Made by a program: the position numbers and the translations under genes
Notes under the pieces: generated by a model
Databases searched by the model: none
The model's input: only the letters and a program-made list of their open reading frames with translations
Told to the model about the DNA's origin: nothing
Origin: CAVRXQ01 sp963849105
GTDB lineage: Bacteria > Actinomycetota > Acidimicrobiia > Acidimicrobiales > Bog-793
Assembly: GCA_963849105.1 (NCBI GenBank)
Contig: CAWKGD010000003.1
Location: 248,001 to 312,000 of the forward strand
DNA length: 64,000 bases
Direction of reading: 5' to 3'
In this document: piece after piece, positions 42,401 through 51,221 of the stretch
How the letters are laid out: each line of letters begins with the position of its first letter
Numbering within the stretch: the first letter of the stretch is position 1

Positions 42401-42958
42401 ATGACCACCGCGAAGGCGATCAAGGCGAGACGGCAGAGGGCGCGCGATCAGGTCGCAATCGAAAGCGTCCAGCAGGACCACGCGAGCGGCAGAGCTGAGA
42501 TCGGCGAGCCTGACCTACCCGCAGATCGCGGCCGAGCTGGGAGTTTCGGTGTCGACAGCCTTCGAGCGTGTGACACACGGAATGCACAGCCGTACCGACG
42601 AAGGACGTGGTCGCGGCGAAAGCGGTTGGAGCTGGCGAAGCTCGACGACATCGAACGCCGGCTGTTCGTCGTGCTCAGTCAGCGACAACGCTCAAGGTGG
42701 ATCACGGTCGGAACATCATTTGGGACTGTCGAACGACTCCGGCAGACAGGGAGGTCACACAGCGTCCGATGCTCGACGACGGGCCAGTCGTGCAGGCGGC
42801 GACGGGGCTGCTCCGCGTGCAGGAACGGCGGGCGACGGCTGCTCGGGCTCGACGAGCCGGCGAAACTAAGGGTCGAGACGATCCCCCTCGATGTCGTCGA
42901 CGCCGAGATTCGCAGGCTCGAGGCGAAGTTCGCCGATCAGTCCTCTGTCGACCAGTAA
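42401..42958 (+). pseudogene. Terminase small subunit-like HTH protein, multiple frameshifts
   Basis: Pieces in three frames line up as one protein: 'MTTAKAIKARRQRARDQVA', then 'LTYPQIAAELGVSVSTAFER' (HTH), 'RLELAKLDDIERRLFVVLSQ', 'PMLDDGPVVQAATGLLRVQE', and 'RLLGLDEPAKLRVETIPLD' to 'EIRRLEAKFADQSS'. The 'kLD.le....DDgPVvqA...Ll..qerRa.LLGLDaP' order is that of small actinobacterial HTH/terminase-small-subunit-like proteins of phages and islands. At least four frame changes are needed within 560 bp, so the gene is either dead or heavily mis-sequenced. It is the only plus-strand gene in this part of the element besides the integrase. Confidence 0.65.
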
Positions 42959-43209
42959 TCCGCGTCCGTCCGCTTGTCGAACCTGTCGGCGAGCGTCGCA
43001 AGCATCGCCTCCGGTGTCGCACCTCGTGCATTCGCGCAGAGTCCCACGAGCAGGTGCGCTAGTTCGATCGTCGAAAACAACAGATCCTCGGCTGACTGGT
43101 CGGACTGGCGGATGACCTGTTCGAGATTGTCCCGCTTCGGCATCGTCTCCAGCAGCGCGAGCGCGGTTCGAAGATTCGAGGCGATAGCGCTCGGACTGTG
43201 ATCGCTCAC
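42937..43209 (-). CDS. Phage-like hypothetical protein
   Basis: A 90-residue acidic helical protein starting GTG (VSDHSPSAIASNLRTALALL), with 'TIELAHLLVGLCANARGATP'. Its GTGA start overlaps the TGA of the preceding small gene, giving translational coupling. The last 22 bp converge with the terminase-like gene. Function is unknown. Confidence 0.6.
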   Translation of the reverse strand: MSDHSPSAIASNLRTALALLETMPKRDNLEQVIRQSDQSAEDLLFSTIELAHLLVGLCANARGATPEAMLATLADRFDKRTDADYWSTED

Positions 43210-43386
43210 TTGCTCAGTCCGAACATCTTGAGCAGCTTGCGTGTCGCGCCCATTTCCTTGCCGTAGACCTTCCGGCGAACGATTCGCTTCCGTGGACGCG
43301 TCCGGACCCTTGCTCGCGGCACGGAGATTGTTCGAGACGCGGGCCGCGCGATAGAGCTGCGAGGTGATACTGCGCTTACGTGCCAT
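43206..43386 (-). pseudogene. Small basic phage-like protein, one frameshift
   Basis: 'MARKRSITSQLYRAARVSNN' in the first frame and, after a shift near 43310, 'RKRIVRRKVYGKEMGATRK' ending 'LLKMFGLSK' stop. The joined sequence of ~60 residues is a short Arg/Lys-rich protein of the type found in actinophage and satellite operons. The restored stop overlaps the next gene as GTGA, which supports the join. Confidence 0.6.
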
Positions 43387-43724
43387 CGGTGCTCCCGTCG
43401 TCGGGTTCGAGCCCCGGATCATCGAAGCCCACCGAAGTGATGTTCTCAGTGGAAATTCCCATCCTGGCTTCACCGGTGATCAGGTCGGTAAGTGCCGCCC
43501 AGCGGGCGACGTCGGGGTCCGAACGATCGGCACGCCACATACCGCCGCGTTCCTTCCAACGGCTAGCAAGCTCTTCGGCGAGATCGGCCTGCTGTTTGGC
43601 ACGATCGCCCTCCGGCAGGTCGAGAGCCCACGCGTAGCCCTCGGCTGTCGGCGTGTGCACGTGCCCAGCCGAACACATCGCCGATGTTGCCCTCCTCGTC
43701 GAAAAACTGGCTGTCGTCGCTCAT
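43376..43724 (-). CDS. Phage-like hypothetical protein (possible frameshift near 43650)
   Basis: The likely start is ATG 43724 ('MSDDSQFFDEEGNIGDVFGW'). The main body 'GYAWALDLPEGDRAKQQADL', 'AEELASRWKERGGMWRADRS' and 'TGEARMGISTENITSVGFDD' lies in a different frame from about 43650. The two halves read naturally together. The start overlaps the stop of the upstream secreted protein and the end overlaps the next gene by about 10 bp. No known domain. Confidence 0.55.
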
Positions 43725-44305
43725 CCGAGCTTCTTGAGCGCCTTGGCGACGAATCCTTGGAACTGGCTCGTGTCGACGGGCGGGAAATCACCCTCGTCGA
43801 TCCCCATGACGATGCTGCCCTCGCGGACGATCACGATGTCTTCGCCGAGTGACTCGCTCTGAATAGTGAAGCTCGCCTCGAATGCCGCGCTTGCATTCCC
43901 ATAGTGAGGGAAGCTCGCCTGCCCGACCGTGCCAGAAAACTTCTGGCCGCCAGTTGTACCGCTTAGGCGCTTGCAAGCGGTGAGGTTTGCGACGATCTTC
44001 TGATAGCCGGTCTTCGCATTCGCGAAGGTCGCGAGCCGCTCGACGACCGCGGGGACGTTGCCATTGTCCTCGAATTCGACGCTCGCGCTCGCGGTCTGTT
44101 TGACGGCCTTTGGTTCGAGAATCTTCGCGAGACAACCGAGTCCATTGCTCGGTTCGTTGTAAACGGCCCAGCCGGTCGGCATCTGGCCGATGCTGAGCAG
44201 CTTCGCTGAGAGGTTGGGCGTCGACGCGCTCGCCGCGGTGCTCAGGATGCCGCTAGGCACGAGGAGGGCGGCTGCGAAGGCGATGGTGGCGAGAGTGCGC
44301 TTCAT
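43721..44305 (-). CDS. Secreted hypothetical protein
   Basis: A 194-residue exported protein. The signal peptide is 'LATIAFAAALLVPSGILSTA' ending 'ASASTP'. The mature domain is alpha/beta with 'GLGCLAKILEPKAVKQTASA', 'LTACKRLSGTTGG' (a likely disulfide pair) and 'ESLGEDIVIVREGSIVMGID'. The pattern recalls extracytoplasmic sensor/lipoprotein-like domains of actinobacteria. Presence of a secreted, chromosome-like protein within a satellite element is unusual; it may be cargo affecting the host surface. Confidence 0.65.
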   Translation of the reverse strand: MKRTLATIAFAAALLVPSGILSTAASASTPNLSAKLLSIGQMPTGWAVYNEPSNGLGCLAKILEPKAVKQTASASVEFEDNGNVPAVVERLATFANAKTGYQKIVANLTACKRLSGTTGGQKFSGTVGQASFPHYGNASAAFEASFTIQSESLGEDIVIVREGSIVMGIDEGDFPPVDTSQFQGFVAKALKKLG

Positions 44306-44375
44306 GTTGTCTCCGATGTCGTTTGTGGGCTGTGACGGCGCTGCATTCCTAGATCAGCTCGAAGAGCCGTCCTGA

Positions 44376-44852
44376 TCATGGAACCGGTGCCAGCACCGAC
44401 AGAGCCGCGAGCGCGGCCGCGACGTTCACCCATCCTGTCGTAGTGAGCGCGGTCGGGCCGGCCGACGCTTTCGCCGCGCTCGTCATCGTGATCGAGGTAG
44501 CTGCGATGTTGATGCCCTCGATCGTCGTGCCAGGGAGCACGTTCGCGGAGATGAGAGCTTCGCCCACGACCAGCCCGCTCAGTGATCCGACGGTCGCGGT
44601 GACCGAGTTGAGCGTTGTCGTGATTGTTGTCGTCACTGGTGACGCGGCCAGCAGGGCGAGCCCGAACACCAACCCGAGCCCGGTGGCTTCGCCTTTGTTG
44701 TCGTTCAAAAGGTTGCCCTGGATCATGACGCTTTTTCCTTGGGTGTTGAGGATGAAGGCTTGCTGCTGATGCTCGACAGCGGTCAATCGCTGGTGATGTT
44801 CATTGAGCATGTTCGCCAAGTGCGTGTTCGGATTTGCGGCGATTCCGGTCAT
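44376..44852 (-). CDS. Hypothetical phage-like protein
   Basis: A 158-residue protein with a polar N-terminus ('NEHHQRLTAVEHQQQAFILN'), a hydrophobic stretch ('TGLGLVFGLALLAASPVT') and a repetitive Thr/Val/Ala region ('TTTITTTLNSVTATVGSLSG'). A second Ala/Thr-rich hydrophobic end follows. A membrane or fibre-like component is possible. No family recognised. Confidence 0.5.
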   Translation of the reverse strand: MTGIAANPNTHLANMLNEHHQRLTAVEHQQQAFILNTQGKSVMIQGNLLNDNKGEATGLGLVFGLALLAASPVTTTITTTLNSVTATVGSLSGLVVGEALISANVLPGTTIEGINIAATSITMTSAAKASAGPTALTTTGWVNVAAALAALSVLAPVP

Positions 44853-44956
44853 GTCATTGCCTTTCGATTGATGGAAGGTCGAGGCGGGTGCTCACGAGGT
44901 GCGGGGGAGCCGCTGTGTGGCTCTGAGAGGCTGCGAAGGTCGTTGGTGGTCCTGAT

Positions 44957-45490
44957 CTACCGGGCATACTCAGAAGCTCCCTTCACGATGCGGGCGCTGC
45001 TTTCGGTCCGTGTCGCCTTCGCCTTCGGGCGGGCTCGCTCGGCGTCGCGCTTGATCGTCTCGGCGAGTTCCTCATCGACGGCAAAGCTGATCGAGCCAAG
45101 GTCGAAGTACCGCGGGTTAGCGGACCATTCGTTGGTCTCGATAACGACGTTGCCAGCGGCGTCAATGGCCACCTGAGCGGTCCCGATCGTTCGTATGTCG
45201 AGACTGAGCGCGATAGCGATGGGGAATCTCATCAGGCCGGGCGGCCGACAGTTCTCCGGCAACGTGAACACAGGCTGACCACGGCCACCGCCGATGACAG
45301 CGCCGCGCACCTCGACGTACTCGGCGCGGCGGCGAACAGCGACGGGGATCGTGCCCGTAGCGAAGTTCCGCCAAGGCTTGAGCGGCGGTATGGCGAGCCA
45401 GGGCCACGGTGAGGGCGCGGCGGCGATTGCGGCGATGCGATCCTTCGCGGCTTGCTTGTCGGCCTCGGGTCCGGTCGGTTCGGTGGTCAT
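44957..45490 (-). CDS. Hypothetical satellite/phage protein
   Basis: A 177-residue soluble protein containing 'AAPSPWPWLAIPPLKPWRNF' and 'GRGQPVFTLPENCRPPGLM'. It ends in a basic helix ('ETIKRDAERARPKAKATRTE'). Its ATG overlaps the TGA of the upstream gene (ATGA). No domain recognised. Confidence 0.55.
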   Translation of the reverse strand: MTTEPTGPEADKQAAKDRIAAIAAAPSPWPWLAIPPLKPWRNFATGTIPVAVRRRAEYVEVRGAVIGGGRGQPVFTLPENCRPPGLMRFPIAIALSLDIRTIGTAQVAIDAAGNVVIETNEWSANPRYFDLGSISFAVDEELAETIKRDAERARPKAKATRTESSARIVKGASEYAR

Positions 45491-45939
45491 GATTTCCTTT
45501 CGTGGTGCGGTCGGTTGGTGACTGCTCGGCGAGTCGTCCGCGCCGGAGCAGCGAGCGTCGGTAGCGGGGCTTTGGCGCGCGCGTCGGGTGCGCCGTGGCG
45601 ATGTGGCGGGTTGCGGCTGCGAGAGTGCCGAGATCGCGCCCGCACCGGAGACATTCGTACTCGGGGCTCATCGCCCGGCTCCGGGGTGAAGGCGTCGAGG
45701 TCGGAGCTGAGATCGGCGTCGAGACAGAGCGCTTCGATGACCGTCTCGGGATCGTCCCAGGTCAGTCGGACGAGAGCGTCGAGCGCGAGACCGAGCGCCT
45801 CGGCGAGGTCGATTGGCGAGACCGCGCTTTGCGAGCGGGCGAAGGCCGGTCGAGGATTATCGCCAGCGGCTTCGGCTTCGTAGGCAGCGCGCAGCCACGC
45901 CACCGCCCGTACCAGGTCAAGAGCGAGCCCGGCGGTCAT
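45487..45939 (-). CDS. Hypothetical satellite protein; overlapping C2H2-like frame
   Basis: A 150-codon reading starting MTAGLALDLVRAVAWLRAAY, with an acidic end near 'DLDAFTPEPGDEP' (~codon 92). After that the same frame becomes Arg/Pro-rich. An overlapping frame from ATG 45671 gives 'CLRCGRDLGTLAAATRH' plus 'IATAHPT', a convincing C2H2-type zinc finger. Either the gene continues by frameshift into the finger or a separate small finger gene starts there. Both ends show ATGA-type overlaps with neighbours. Confidence 0.5.
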   Translation of the reverse strand: MTAGLALDLVRAVAWLRAAYEAEAAGDNPRPAFARSQSAVSPIDLAEALGLALDALVRLTWDDPETVIEALCLDADLSSDLDAFTPEPGDEPRVRMSPVRARSRHSRSRNPPHRHGAPDARAKAPLPTLAAPARTTRRAVTNRPHHERKS

Positions 45940-46460
45940 CGCTTCGCCCGCTTTTCGTGGGCGGCGATCAAAACGACGGCCTCGGCGTGGCTCAACGGCT
46001 GGGATTCGTAGATCGAGCGGCCGAGGACGCGCCGGAAGAGCTCGAAATTCTCGTCGAGCGGAAAACGAGCGCAGGCGGCAGCGATCCTTGCGTGCTGTTC
46101 GTCGGTGGCGGGAGACGAGCCGAGATTGGTCGAGGCGGCCATCGCGGGCACGGTGTCGGGTTGGTCACCTTCGCAGCTCACGAGAGCGCCGTCATTCCGA
46201 GCAGGCTGGTCGTTCCCCCTGATCGATTGGTCACCTTCCCTGCGCACTTGGCCTAACTGCCATTCCCACGGTCCGGCCGAGGTCTTTCGCACCTTCACGC
46301 CGAGCGATTCGCGGGCCCGGCGCAAGGTCCGAGGACTGATCCCGACATTCGCGGCGCGCACCTCGATCGCCTTTGCCGGTTGCGGTCCGTCTTCGAGCAC
46401 CACGGCAAGGAACGCGCTGGCGAAGTCGAGGGCGGTGGTTGACGTCGGCGCGGCGCTCAT
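45936..46460 (-). CDS. Winged-helix protein of the replication operon
   Basis: A 174-residue protein. Residues about 10-70 form a winged helix often seen behind primase or RepA-like ATPase genes: 'AFLAVVLEDGPQPAKAIEVR' and 'VGISPRTLRRARESLGVKVR', with 'GPWEWQL'. A flexible middle and a helical C-terminus follow. It is coupled to both neighbours by 4-bp overlaps. A replication-initiation or regulatory role is inferred from context. Confidence 0.6.
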   Translation of the reverse strand: MSAAPTSTTALDFASAFLAVVLEDGPQPAKAIEVRAANVGISPRTLRRARESLGVKVRKTSAGPWEWQLGQVRREGDQSIRGNDQPARNDGALVSCEGDQPDTVPAMAASTNLGSSPATDEQHARIAAACARFPLDENFELFRRVLGRSIYESQPLSHAEAVVLIAAHEKRAKR

Positions 46461-48292
46461 CGTCTCCGGCCTTTCGATCGCGCCCGATTGGTCTTTCGAG
46501 AAACAGGCCGGATCGGCGGCCGGACCGGTGGTAGTTCGGGCTCGGGTGCCGGATTGGTCGTCGGCGTGACGGTGCTCGAAGCGCGCAGCAAAGCATGGCG
46601 CTCCATCGCTCTAGCCTTCGCGGCCACGGTCTCCGGGTTTTCGACGGGTGCCGGTTCGCTTTCGCCGGTGGGCGCGTCATCGTCCAGAGGAGGCGCGGAT
46701 CCATTCGAGGATTGAGCACCGCGACCGCTTTCGTCTGCTGAGGGGAAGTCAGGGGGAAAGAGGTTCCCCTCCGTATCTGCCACTTGAGCAGGGGTTTCGT
46801 CTCCGAAGGGGAAGGAGGGGAAGTGTTCTCCACTCTCCCCCCATGTGTGTGCGCGTATGGGGGCAGAGTGGGACTTCGTTTCCCCTCTTTCCCCTTTTTC
46901 GCCGTTATCGCTGCTCAAGGCCACTTTTTCGCGCGCGCCGACTTCCCCCGGTGTTTCCCCTTTTTCCCCTTTTTCGCCGTTATCGCGGTCTTCGGCGAGT
47001 AATCCGATCCCGGCGAACCCCGGCCAGCCTTGCCGTTTGCGGTCCTCGATCTGACCTTCGAAGCGCTGGCGGAGACGGGCGTAGAAGTGCACTGCGCTGG
47101 TGGGGAAGCGGCCGGAGTCCTCGCACCAGGACCGGTACGCCTTGTAGAGCGCTGGTCGCGATACCCAGGCGTTGACGTGCAACACGCAACCTTCGGCGAT
47201 GAATCCGGCAGCGGTGTCGAGCTGCTCTCGATACTCGGCACCGGCATCCGTGACCGACTGGGGAGGAGCGAAGCGGCCTCGGTCCATGAGGCGCCGCAAC
47301 CCTGCCACGGCCAAGACGAATATCCCCTCGATCTCCCTGGCAAGCTTGCTGTCGAGATACGGGTCCTCTCGGTCGGTGCCTCGGAAGCGTGTGGGCATTG
47401 GAAGGATGAGCCACCGGTCGAACCACGCCTCGGACTGATCGGCGCTGAACGGTGCCTCGTTGGCGGAGAAGATCAAGAGTGCGAAGGGCCGAAAACTGAA
47501 GGGCTGTCCGAACTTTCGCTCCGCCGCGATCGTGTCCCCGCCGGTGATCTCTTTGAACGTCGAGGATTGGCGGATTGCTCGCGTGTCGATGTCCCCGCAG
47601 AGGTTCGCCAACTTGCCGAGCAGGTCGGCCGTAGCGAAACGGTTCTCGGCGATATTGATTAGCTCCATGTTCGAGACGTTCTCAGACCCGTACAGTCGCT
47701 CAGCCACCCCGATGAACTTGGATTTCCCGTTGCCCGCAGGCCCTTTCAGGAGCACCGCCTTGTGGAACGGGTTCGACGGCAGCAGTCCATAGCCGAGGAT
47801 TTCCTCTGCGAATGGTGCCGCGTCTTCGGGCATCGACTCGCCGAGGAACTGCGCGAATCGCGGGCAGCGCGCCTCGGGGTTCCACGCCACCGGAAGTTGG
47901 ATGGTCGAGCAGTGCTCGGGGTCATGCTCCGACAGCTCGCCGGTGCGCCAGTCCAGCATTCCGTTCGTGACGTTGAGATATTTGGTCGAGACCGCGCCTG
48001 TGATCGTCGGTGGGAAGCTACGGAGCCAGGTCATCACTTCATCGAAGTGGACGCGCCGGCATTCGTCGCCGAGCAACGTCCGAATCTGATCGCGGGTGAA
48101 AACGTCGCCGTCGGGCCGATAGACCCCGCCGTCATAGCGCCATAGGCGACCGTCGACACCGGAGCGGAGATGGCCGGCTTGGCGGATCACCTCGCCGAGA
48201 CGCGGCGTGACGAGCTTGCGCTGCTGGTCGAAAAAGACATTGCCGGGCATCTGCGTCACGCCGGCATCTTCGGGCATCGGTTCCACGCTCAC
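46457..48292 (-). CDS. Phage/plasmid primase, P4 family (D5-type SF3 helicase)
   Basis: A 611-residue replication protein. The D5-N-like region is 'LNVTNGMLDWRTGELSEHDP'. The SF3 helicase core has Walker A 'VLLKGPAGNGKSKFIGVAER', 'LANLCGDIDTRAIRQSSTFK', 'FALLIFSANEAPFSADQSEA' and Arg finger region 'AWFDRWLILPMP'. A C-terminal ~180-residue low-complexity tail contains two near-copies of DNGEKGE(K/R)GET encoded by a ~34-bp direct DNA repeat. GTG start overlaps the Prim-Pol stop. It drives element replication together with the Prim-Pol. Confidence 0.92.
   Translation of the reverse strand: MSVEPMPEDAGVTQMPGNVFFDQQRKLVTPRLGEVIRQAGHLRSGVDGRLWRYDGGVYRPDGDVFTRDQIRTLLGDECRRVHFDEVMTWLRSFPPTITGAVSTKYLNVTNGMLDWRTGELSEHDPEHCSTIQLPVAWNPEARCPRFAQFLGESMPEDAAPFAEEILGYGLLPSNPFHKAVLLKGPAGNGKSKFIGVAERLYGSENVSNMELINIAENRFATADLLGKLANLCGDIDTRAIRQSSTFKEITGGDTIAAERKFGQPFSFRPFALLIFSANEAPFSADQSEAWFDRWLILPMPTRFRGTDREDPYLDSKLAREIEGIFVLAVAGLRRLMDRGRFAPPQSVTDAGAEYREQLDTAAGFIAEGCVLHVNAWVSRPALYKAYRSWCEDSGRFPTSAVHFYARLRQRFEGQIEDRKRQGWPGFAGIGLLAEDRDNGEKGEKGETPGEVGAREKVALSSDNGEKGERGETKSHSAPIRAHTWGESGEHFPSFPFGDETPAQVADTEGNLFPPDFPSADESGRGAQSSNGSAPPLDDDAPTGESEPAPVENPETVAAKARAMERHALLRASSTVTPTTNPAPEPELPPVRPPIRPVSRKTNRARSKGRRR
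46880..46990. repeat. Direct repeat inside the primase gene tail
   Basis: Two copies of 'gtttccccT(c/t)tttccccttttt' followed by 'cgccgttatcgc', about 65 bp apart. They encode the duplicated Gly-Glu-Lys-rich segment. The repeat is coding but could expand or contract by slippage. Confidence 0.6.
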
Positions 48293-49133
48293 GACGCGCT
48301 CCGCGCCGGGTCAGCGAGACCGGCCGAAAGCCCGGCTCGGCGATGGTGGCCCGCGTTTCGCGATCCGAGAGACCGGCGGCCATTGCCGCATCGGTGAGTG
48401 CCGCCCACACCTCGGCAGAGTCGAGGAGCCCGGCCGCGACGAAGTACGACCCGAGGTAGAACGTGTTCGCATTGAGCGTCACATTTCGGCGTGATGCCGG
48501 AGCGATGGCGACCTGGCGCGCCCGATCGGCGAGCACGCCTTGAGCGATCGACAGCGCCGCGGCTCGGGGCACCGTGACCATCCGTGGCGGGCCGGTGGGA
48601 CGCTCAGGCTTGCGGAGCAGCTTCACGAGCCACGAGGGCATCGGTGCCACCGGAGAACTTTCGTCGACCCATGAGTAGACGCCCACCCGCGGGATGATCG
48701 ACGGAGGCGCGGCGACGTATCCGCCTTCGGCTCTCGTGTCGAGCCCGTCGTCGAGCAGGCCGGCAGAATTGCGCAGCTCGACACCGGGCCACGCGAAGTA
48801 GTGATGCCATCCGCCCGATGGGGTCTTCGCGGTGAGGGTCGGCGGTAGCTCCCCGTGCTTGGCGATCAGGCGGTCGAGGCTTGCGTCGCCCCGGTGGCGC
48901 ACGTCGACGTCGAGCACGAAGAGACCCGAAGTCGCTCCGGTGCGGATACCGACGTTCGCCCGCGGCCAGCGCGACCACCACGCGTCGATCTGGTCGAGAT
49001 CGCGCGTCGCATCCTTGAACCCGTGACCGCCCGCAGCCCTGGCGATCTTCGGCAGTTTCGATCCTTCGGCGAGAGGGAAGACGTGCCAACCGCGCTCGGC
49101 ATAGGCGCGTGCCGCGATGCCGTTCTCGCTCAC
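48289..49133 (-). pseudogene. Bifunctional DNA primase/polymerase (Prim-Pol), one frameshift near 48335
   Basis: GTG start (overlapping the helicase TGA) reads 'AERGWHVFPLAEGSKLPKIA', the family beginning. The metal motif is 'LFVLDVDVRHRGDASLDRL', the nucleotide motif 'TPSGGWHHYFAWPG', then 'GGYVAAPPSIIPRVGVYSWV'. The C-terminal helical part 'AALSIAQGVLADRARQVA' leads to 'SDRETRATIAEPG'. There the frame must shift to read 'GLSAGLADPARSAS' stop, whose TGA overlaps the GTG of the primase gene. Without the shift the protein ends in unrelated codons. Confidence 0.82.
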
Positions 49134-50841
49134 GATGCGCGCCTTGCGACGCGCGCGGCGATCAAGTCCGACGCCTCGCCAGCGGTGATCTCGTCGCCGA
49201 CGCGGACGCGCCACTTTCGGAGAAGGTCGCGCTGTTTTGCGCTCGCCGGGCGCGTCCTCCACGGCGCGGACCGATCGACGAGCACGATTGCGCCGAGCTG
49301 TCGGGCGATGTCTTCGGCGGACCCCATTGCCCATTCGAGGCTGAGCCCGTTCGCGACGTGCTCGGGTGCACCGGAGCGCGGGTGGCGGACCACGGACCAC
49401 TTGTCGCGATCGGCTTCGAGAGCGAGGTAGCCATCGCCGAGACTGAGGACGTAGCGGCCGGCGCTCGTGACCCAGGCCATCGGGCGCTTGCGAAACAGGT
49501 CGACCTCAAGGGCGACGAGCTCGGCGGCCCACGTGCCTGCTGGAGCCTCTGTAGGACGATCCTCGGCGAGTGCCTGCACGACGGACTTACGTGCGATCAG
49601 GGAGGGTTCTAGGCCCGCCAACCCGGCAAGCGTGACGAGATCGTGGCGCACGGTGGCACCAGTTACATCGAGCACGAGGAGGTGATCTTTTCCAGGGTGG
49701 CGACGCGTTCCGCGACCGATCATTTGGACGTAAGCGGCCCGCGAGCGCGTCGGCTTCGCGAGGATCACGCAGTCGATCGCCGACTCGTCGAAGCCCTCAG
49801 CTCAGACACCGCGCAGTTGGCTACGGCCGTCGTCTCGCCGGTGTGCAGCCGGTGGAGGATCGCACGGCGTTCATCGGTCGGCGTGGTGCCGTCCAGGGCC
49901 TCAGCGGCGACACCCATCGATCGAAGCGCATCGGCCATCGCATAGGCGACCTCAACGGTCGGTGTGAACACGAGCGTCCGCCGATCCTTCGCGTACTCAA
50001 GGTAGGCGCGGCGATCAGCTCGGGGCGCGTTGCCCTTCATGAGCGCATCGGCGGCCTCGACGTCGGAGTAATCACCATGTGAGACGCGGAGCGAAGCGAA
50101 GTCGGCGCCGGTCTTGATCTGGACGGCGCGGAGGTCCGACAAGTAGCCGGCCGCGATCATTTCGGGCAACGCCTTGGAATAGACGATCTCCTCGAAGATT
50201 CCATCGAGCCCCGCGCCGTCTCCTCGATCAGGCGTGGCAGTGACGCCGAGAAGCAAGGTGTCAGCGGTCACCAGGCGGTCGATCACTGTGCGGTACGTGC
50301 GCGCTGCGGCATGGTGGGCCTCGTCGATGATGACGGTGGCGAACGGACCGACAAGGCGAGCCAAGCGGGGCGGACGAGCGATGGTCTGAACGCTGGCGAC
50401 GATGACCTGAGCATTCGTCTCGTCGCGTTCGGCTTTGACGACGCCGACAGTGAGGTCTGGCGCAACCTCGGCGAGCTTGTCGACGGCCTGGCGCACCAAT
50501 TCGTCGCGATGCACGATCACCACGGCGCGTCCACCGCGACGACGTATCTCCTCAGCGAACAGGATCGTTTTGCCGGTGCCGGTCGGTAGCGAAACGAGCT
50601 GACGATGGATGCCGGCGGAGTAGCGGGCTTCGACTTCGGCGAGAGCGTCGAGCTGGTAGTCGCGAAGGCTGACCCGTCCCCGCCCCGTGCTGGCGGTGTC
50701 GTTGACTCGGTGGCGACCAGTGCCATCGCGGAGCGCAGTAGCCTGGTGGCTGTCATCAACGGTCGTCGGGACCTTGTTCGAGCACTCGCCGGGGTTTGCG
50801 CCCCGGCGGGGCCGCGTCAGGGCGCCCGGTGGCGCGCGCAT
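49130..50841 (-). pseudogene. DEAD/DEAH superfamily II helicase, one frameshift near 49800
   Basis: ATG 50841 overlaps the excisionase stop (TAATG). Domain 1 has 'SLRDYQLDALAEVEARYSAG', Walker A 'LVSLPTGTGKTILFAEEIRR', 'ATVIIDEAHHAAARTY' and 'LLLGVTATPDRGDG'. Domain 2 starts 'DRRTLVFTPTVEVAYAMADA' up to 'TTAVANCAV'. After a shift the expected 'EGFDESAIDCVILAKPTRSR' and 'AAYVQMIGRGTRRHPGK' continue. A ~150-residue C-terminal domain follows. A restriction-type-I/UvrB-like helicase helping element replication is inferred. Confidence 0.85.
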
Positions 50842-51041
50842 TATCTGACCGCTGGGATTCGATTGGCCTCGATATAGGCGTCCAAATCTTCGCGACGAAA
50901 GCGCACCTTTTTGCCGACTTTCACGGCGGCGATGCGGCGCTCGGCCCAAAGCCGTTCAACGTGCCGTGGCGTGTCGCCTAGATAGACAGCCGCGCCGTCA
51001 TAGTCGAGCAGGGATGGCGGGGGAAGAGATTCCATAGTCAA
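50841..51041 (-). CDS. Excisionase (MerR-like helix-turn-helix)
   Basis: A 66-residue DNA-binding protein: 'SLLDYDGAAVYLGDTPRHVE', 'RLWAERRIAAVKVGKKVRF' and 'RREDLDAYIEANR'. This is the Xis/'excisionase family' winged helix. It is the first gene of the long minus-strand operon and is divergent from the integrase, the usual int-xis control region. Confidence 0.9.
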   Translation of the reverse strand: MTMESLPPPSLLDYDGAAVYLGDTPRHVERLWAERRIAAVKVGKKVRFRREDLDAYIEANRIPAVR

Positions 51042-51221
51042 TCCGTCCTGTGAGTGAGCGCGAAGCTCTTCTGCACTTGCGACGAGATTGACTCGCAGGC
51101 CTTCGACACCGGATTTACCGGCGAGACGTTGGCTTTAGTGAGATCAAGCAAAGCACGTCAATGTGCCCGTGTCAAGCACCGTTCGCCACTATTCGGAGAT
51201 TGTTGCTCTATTCTTGGCCTC

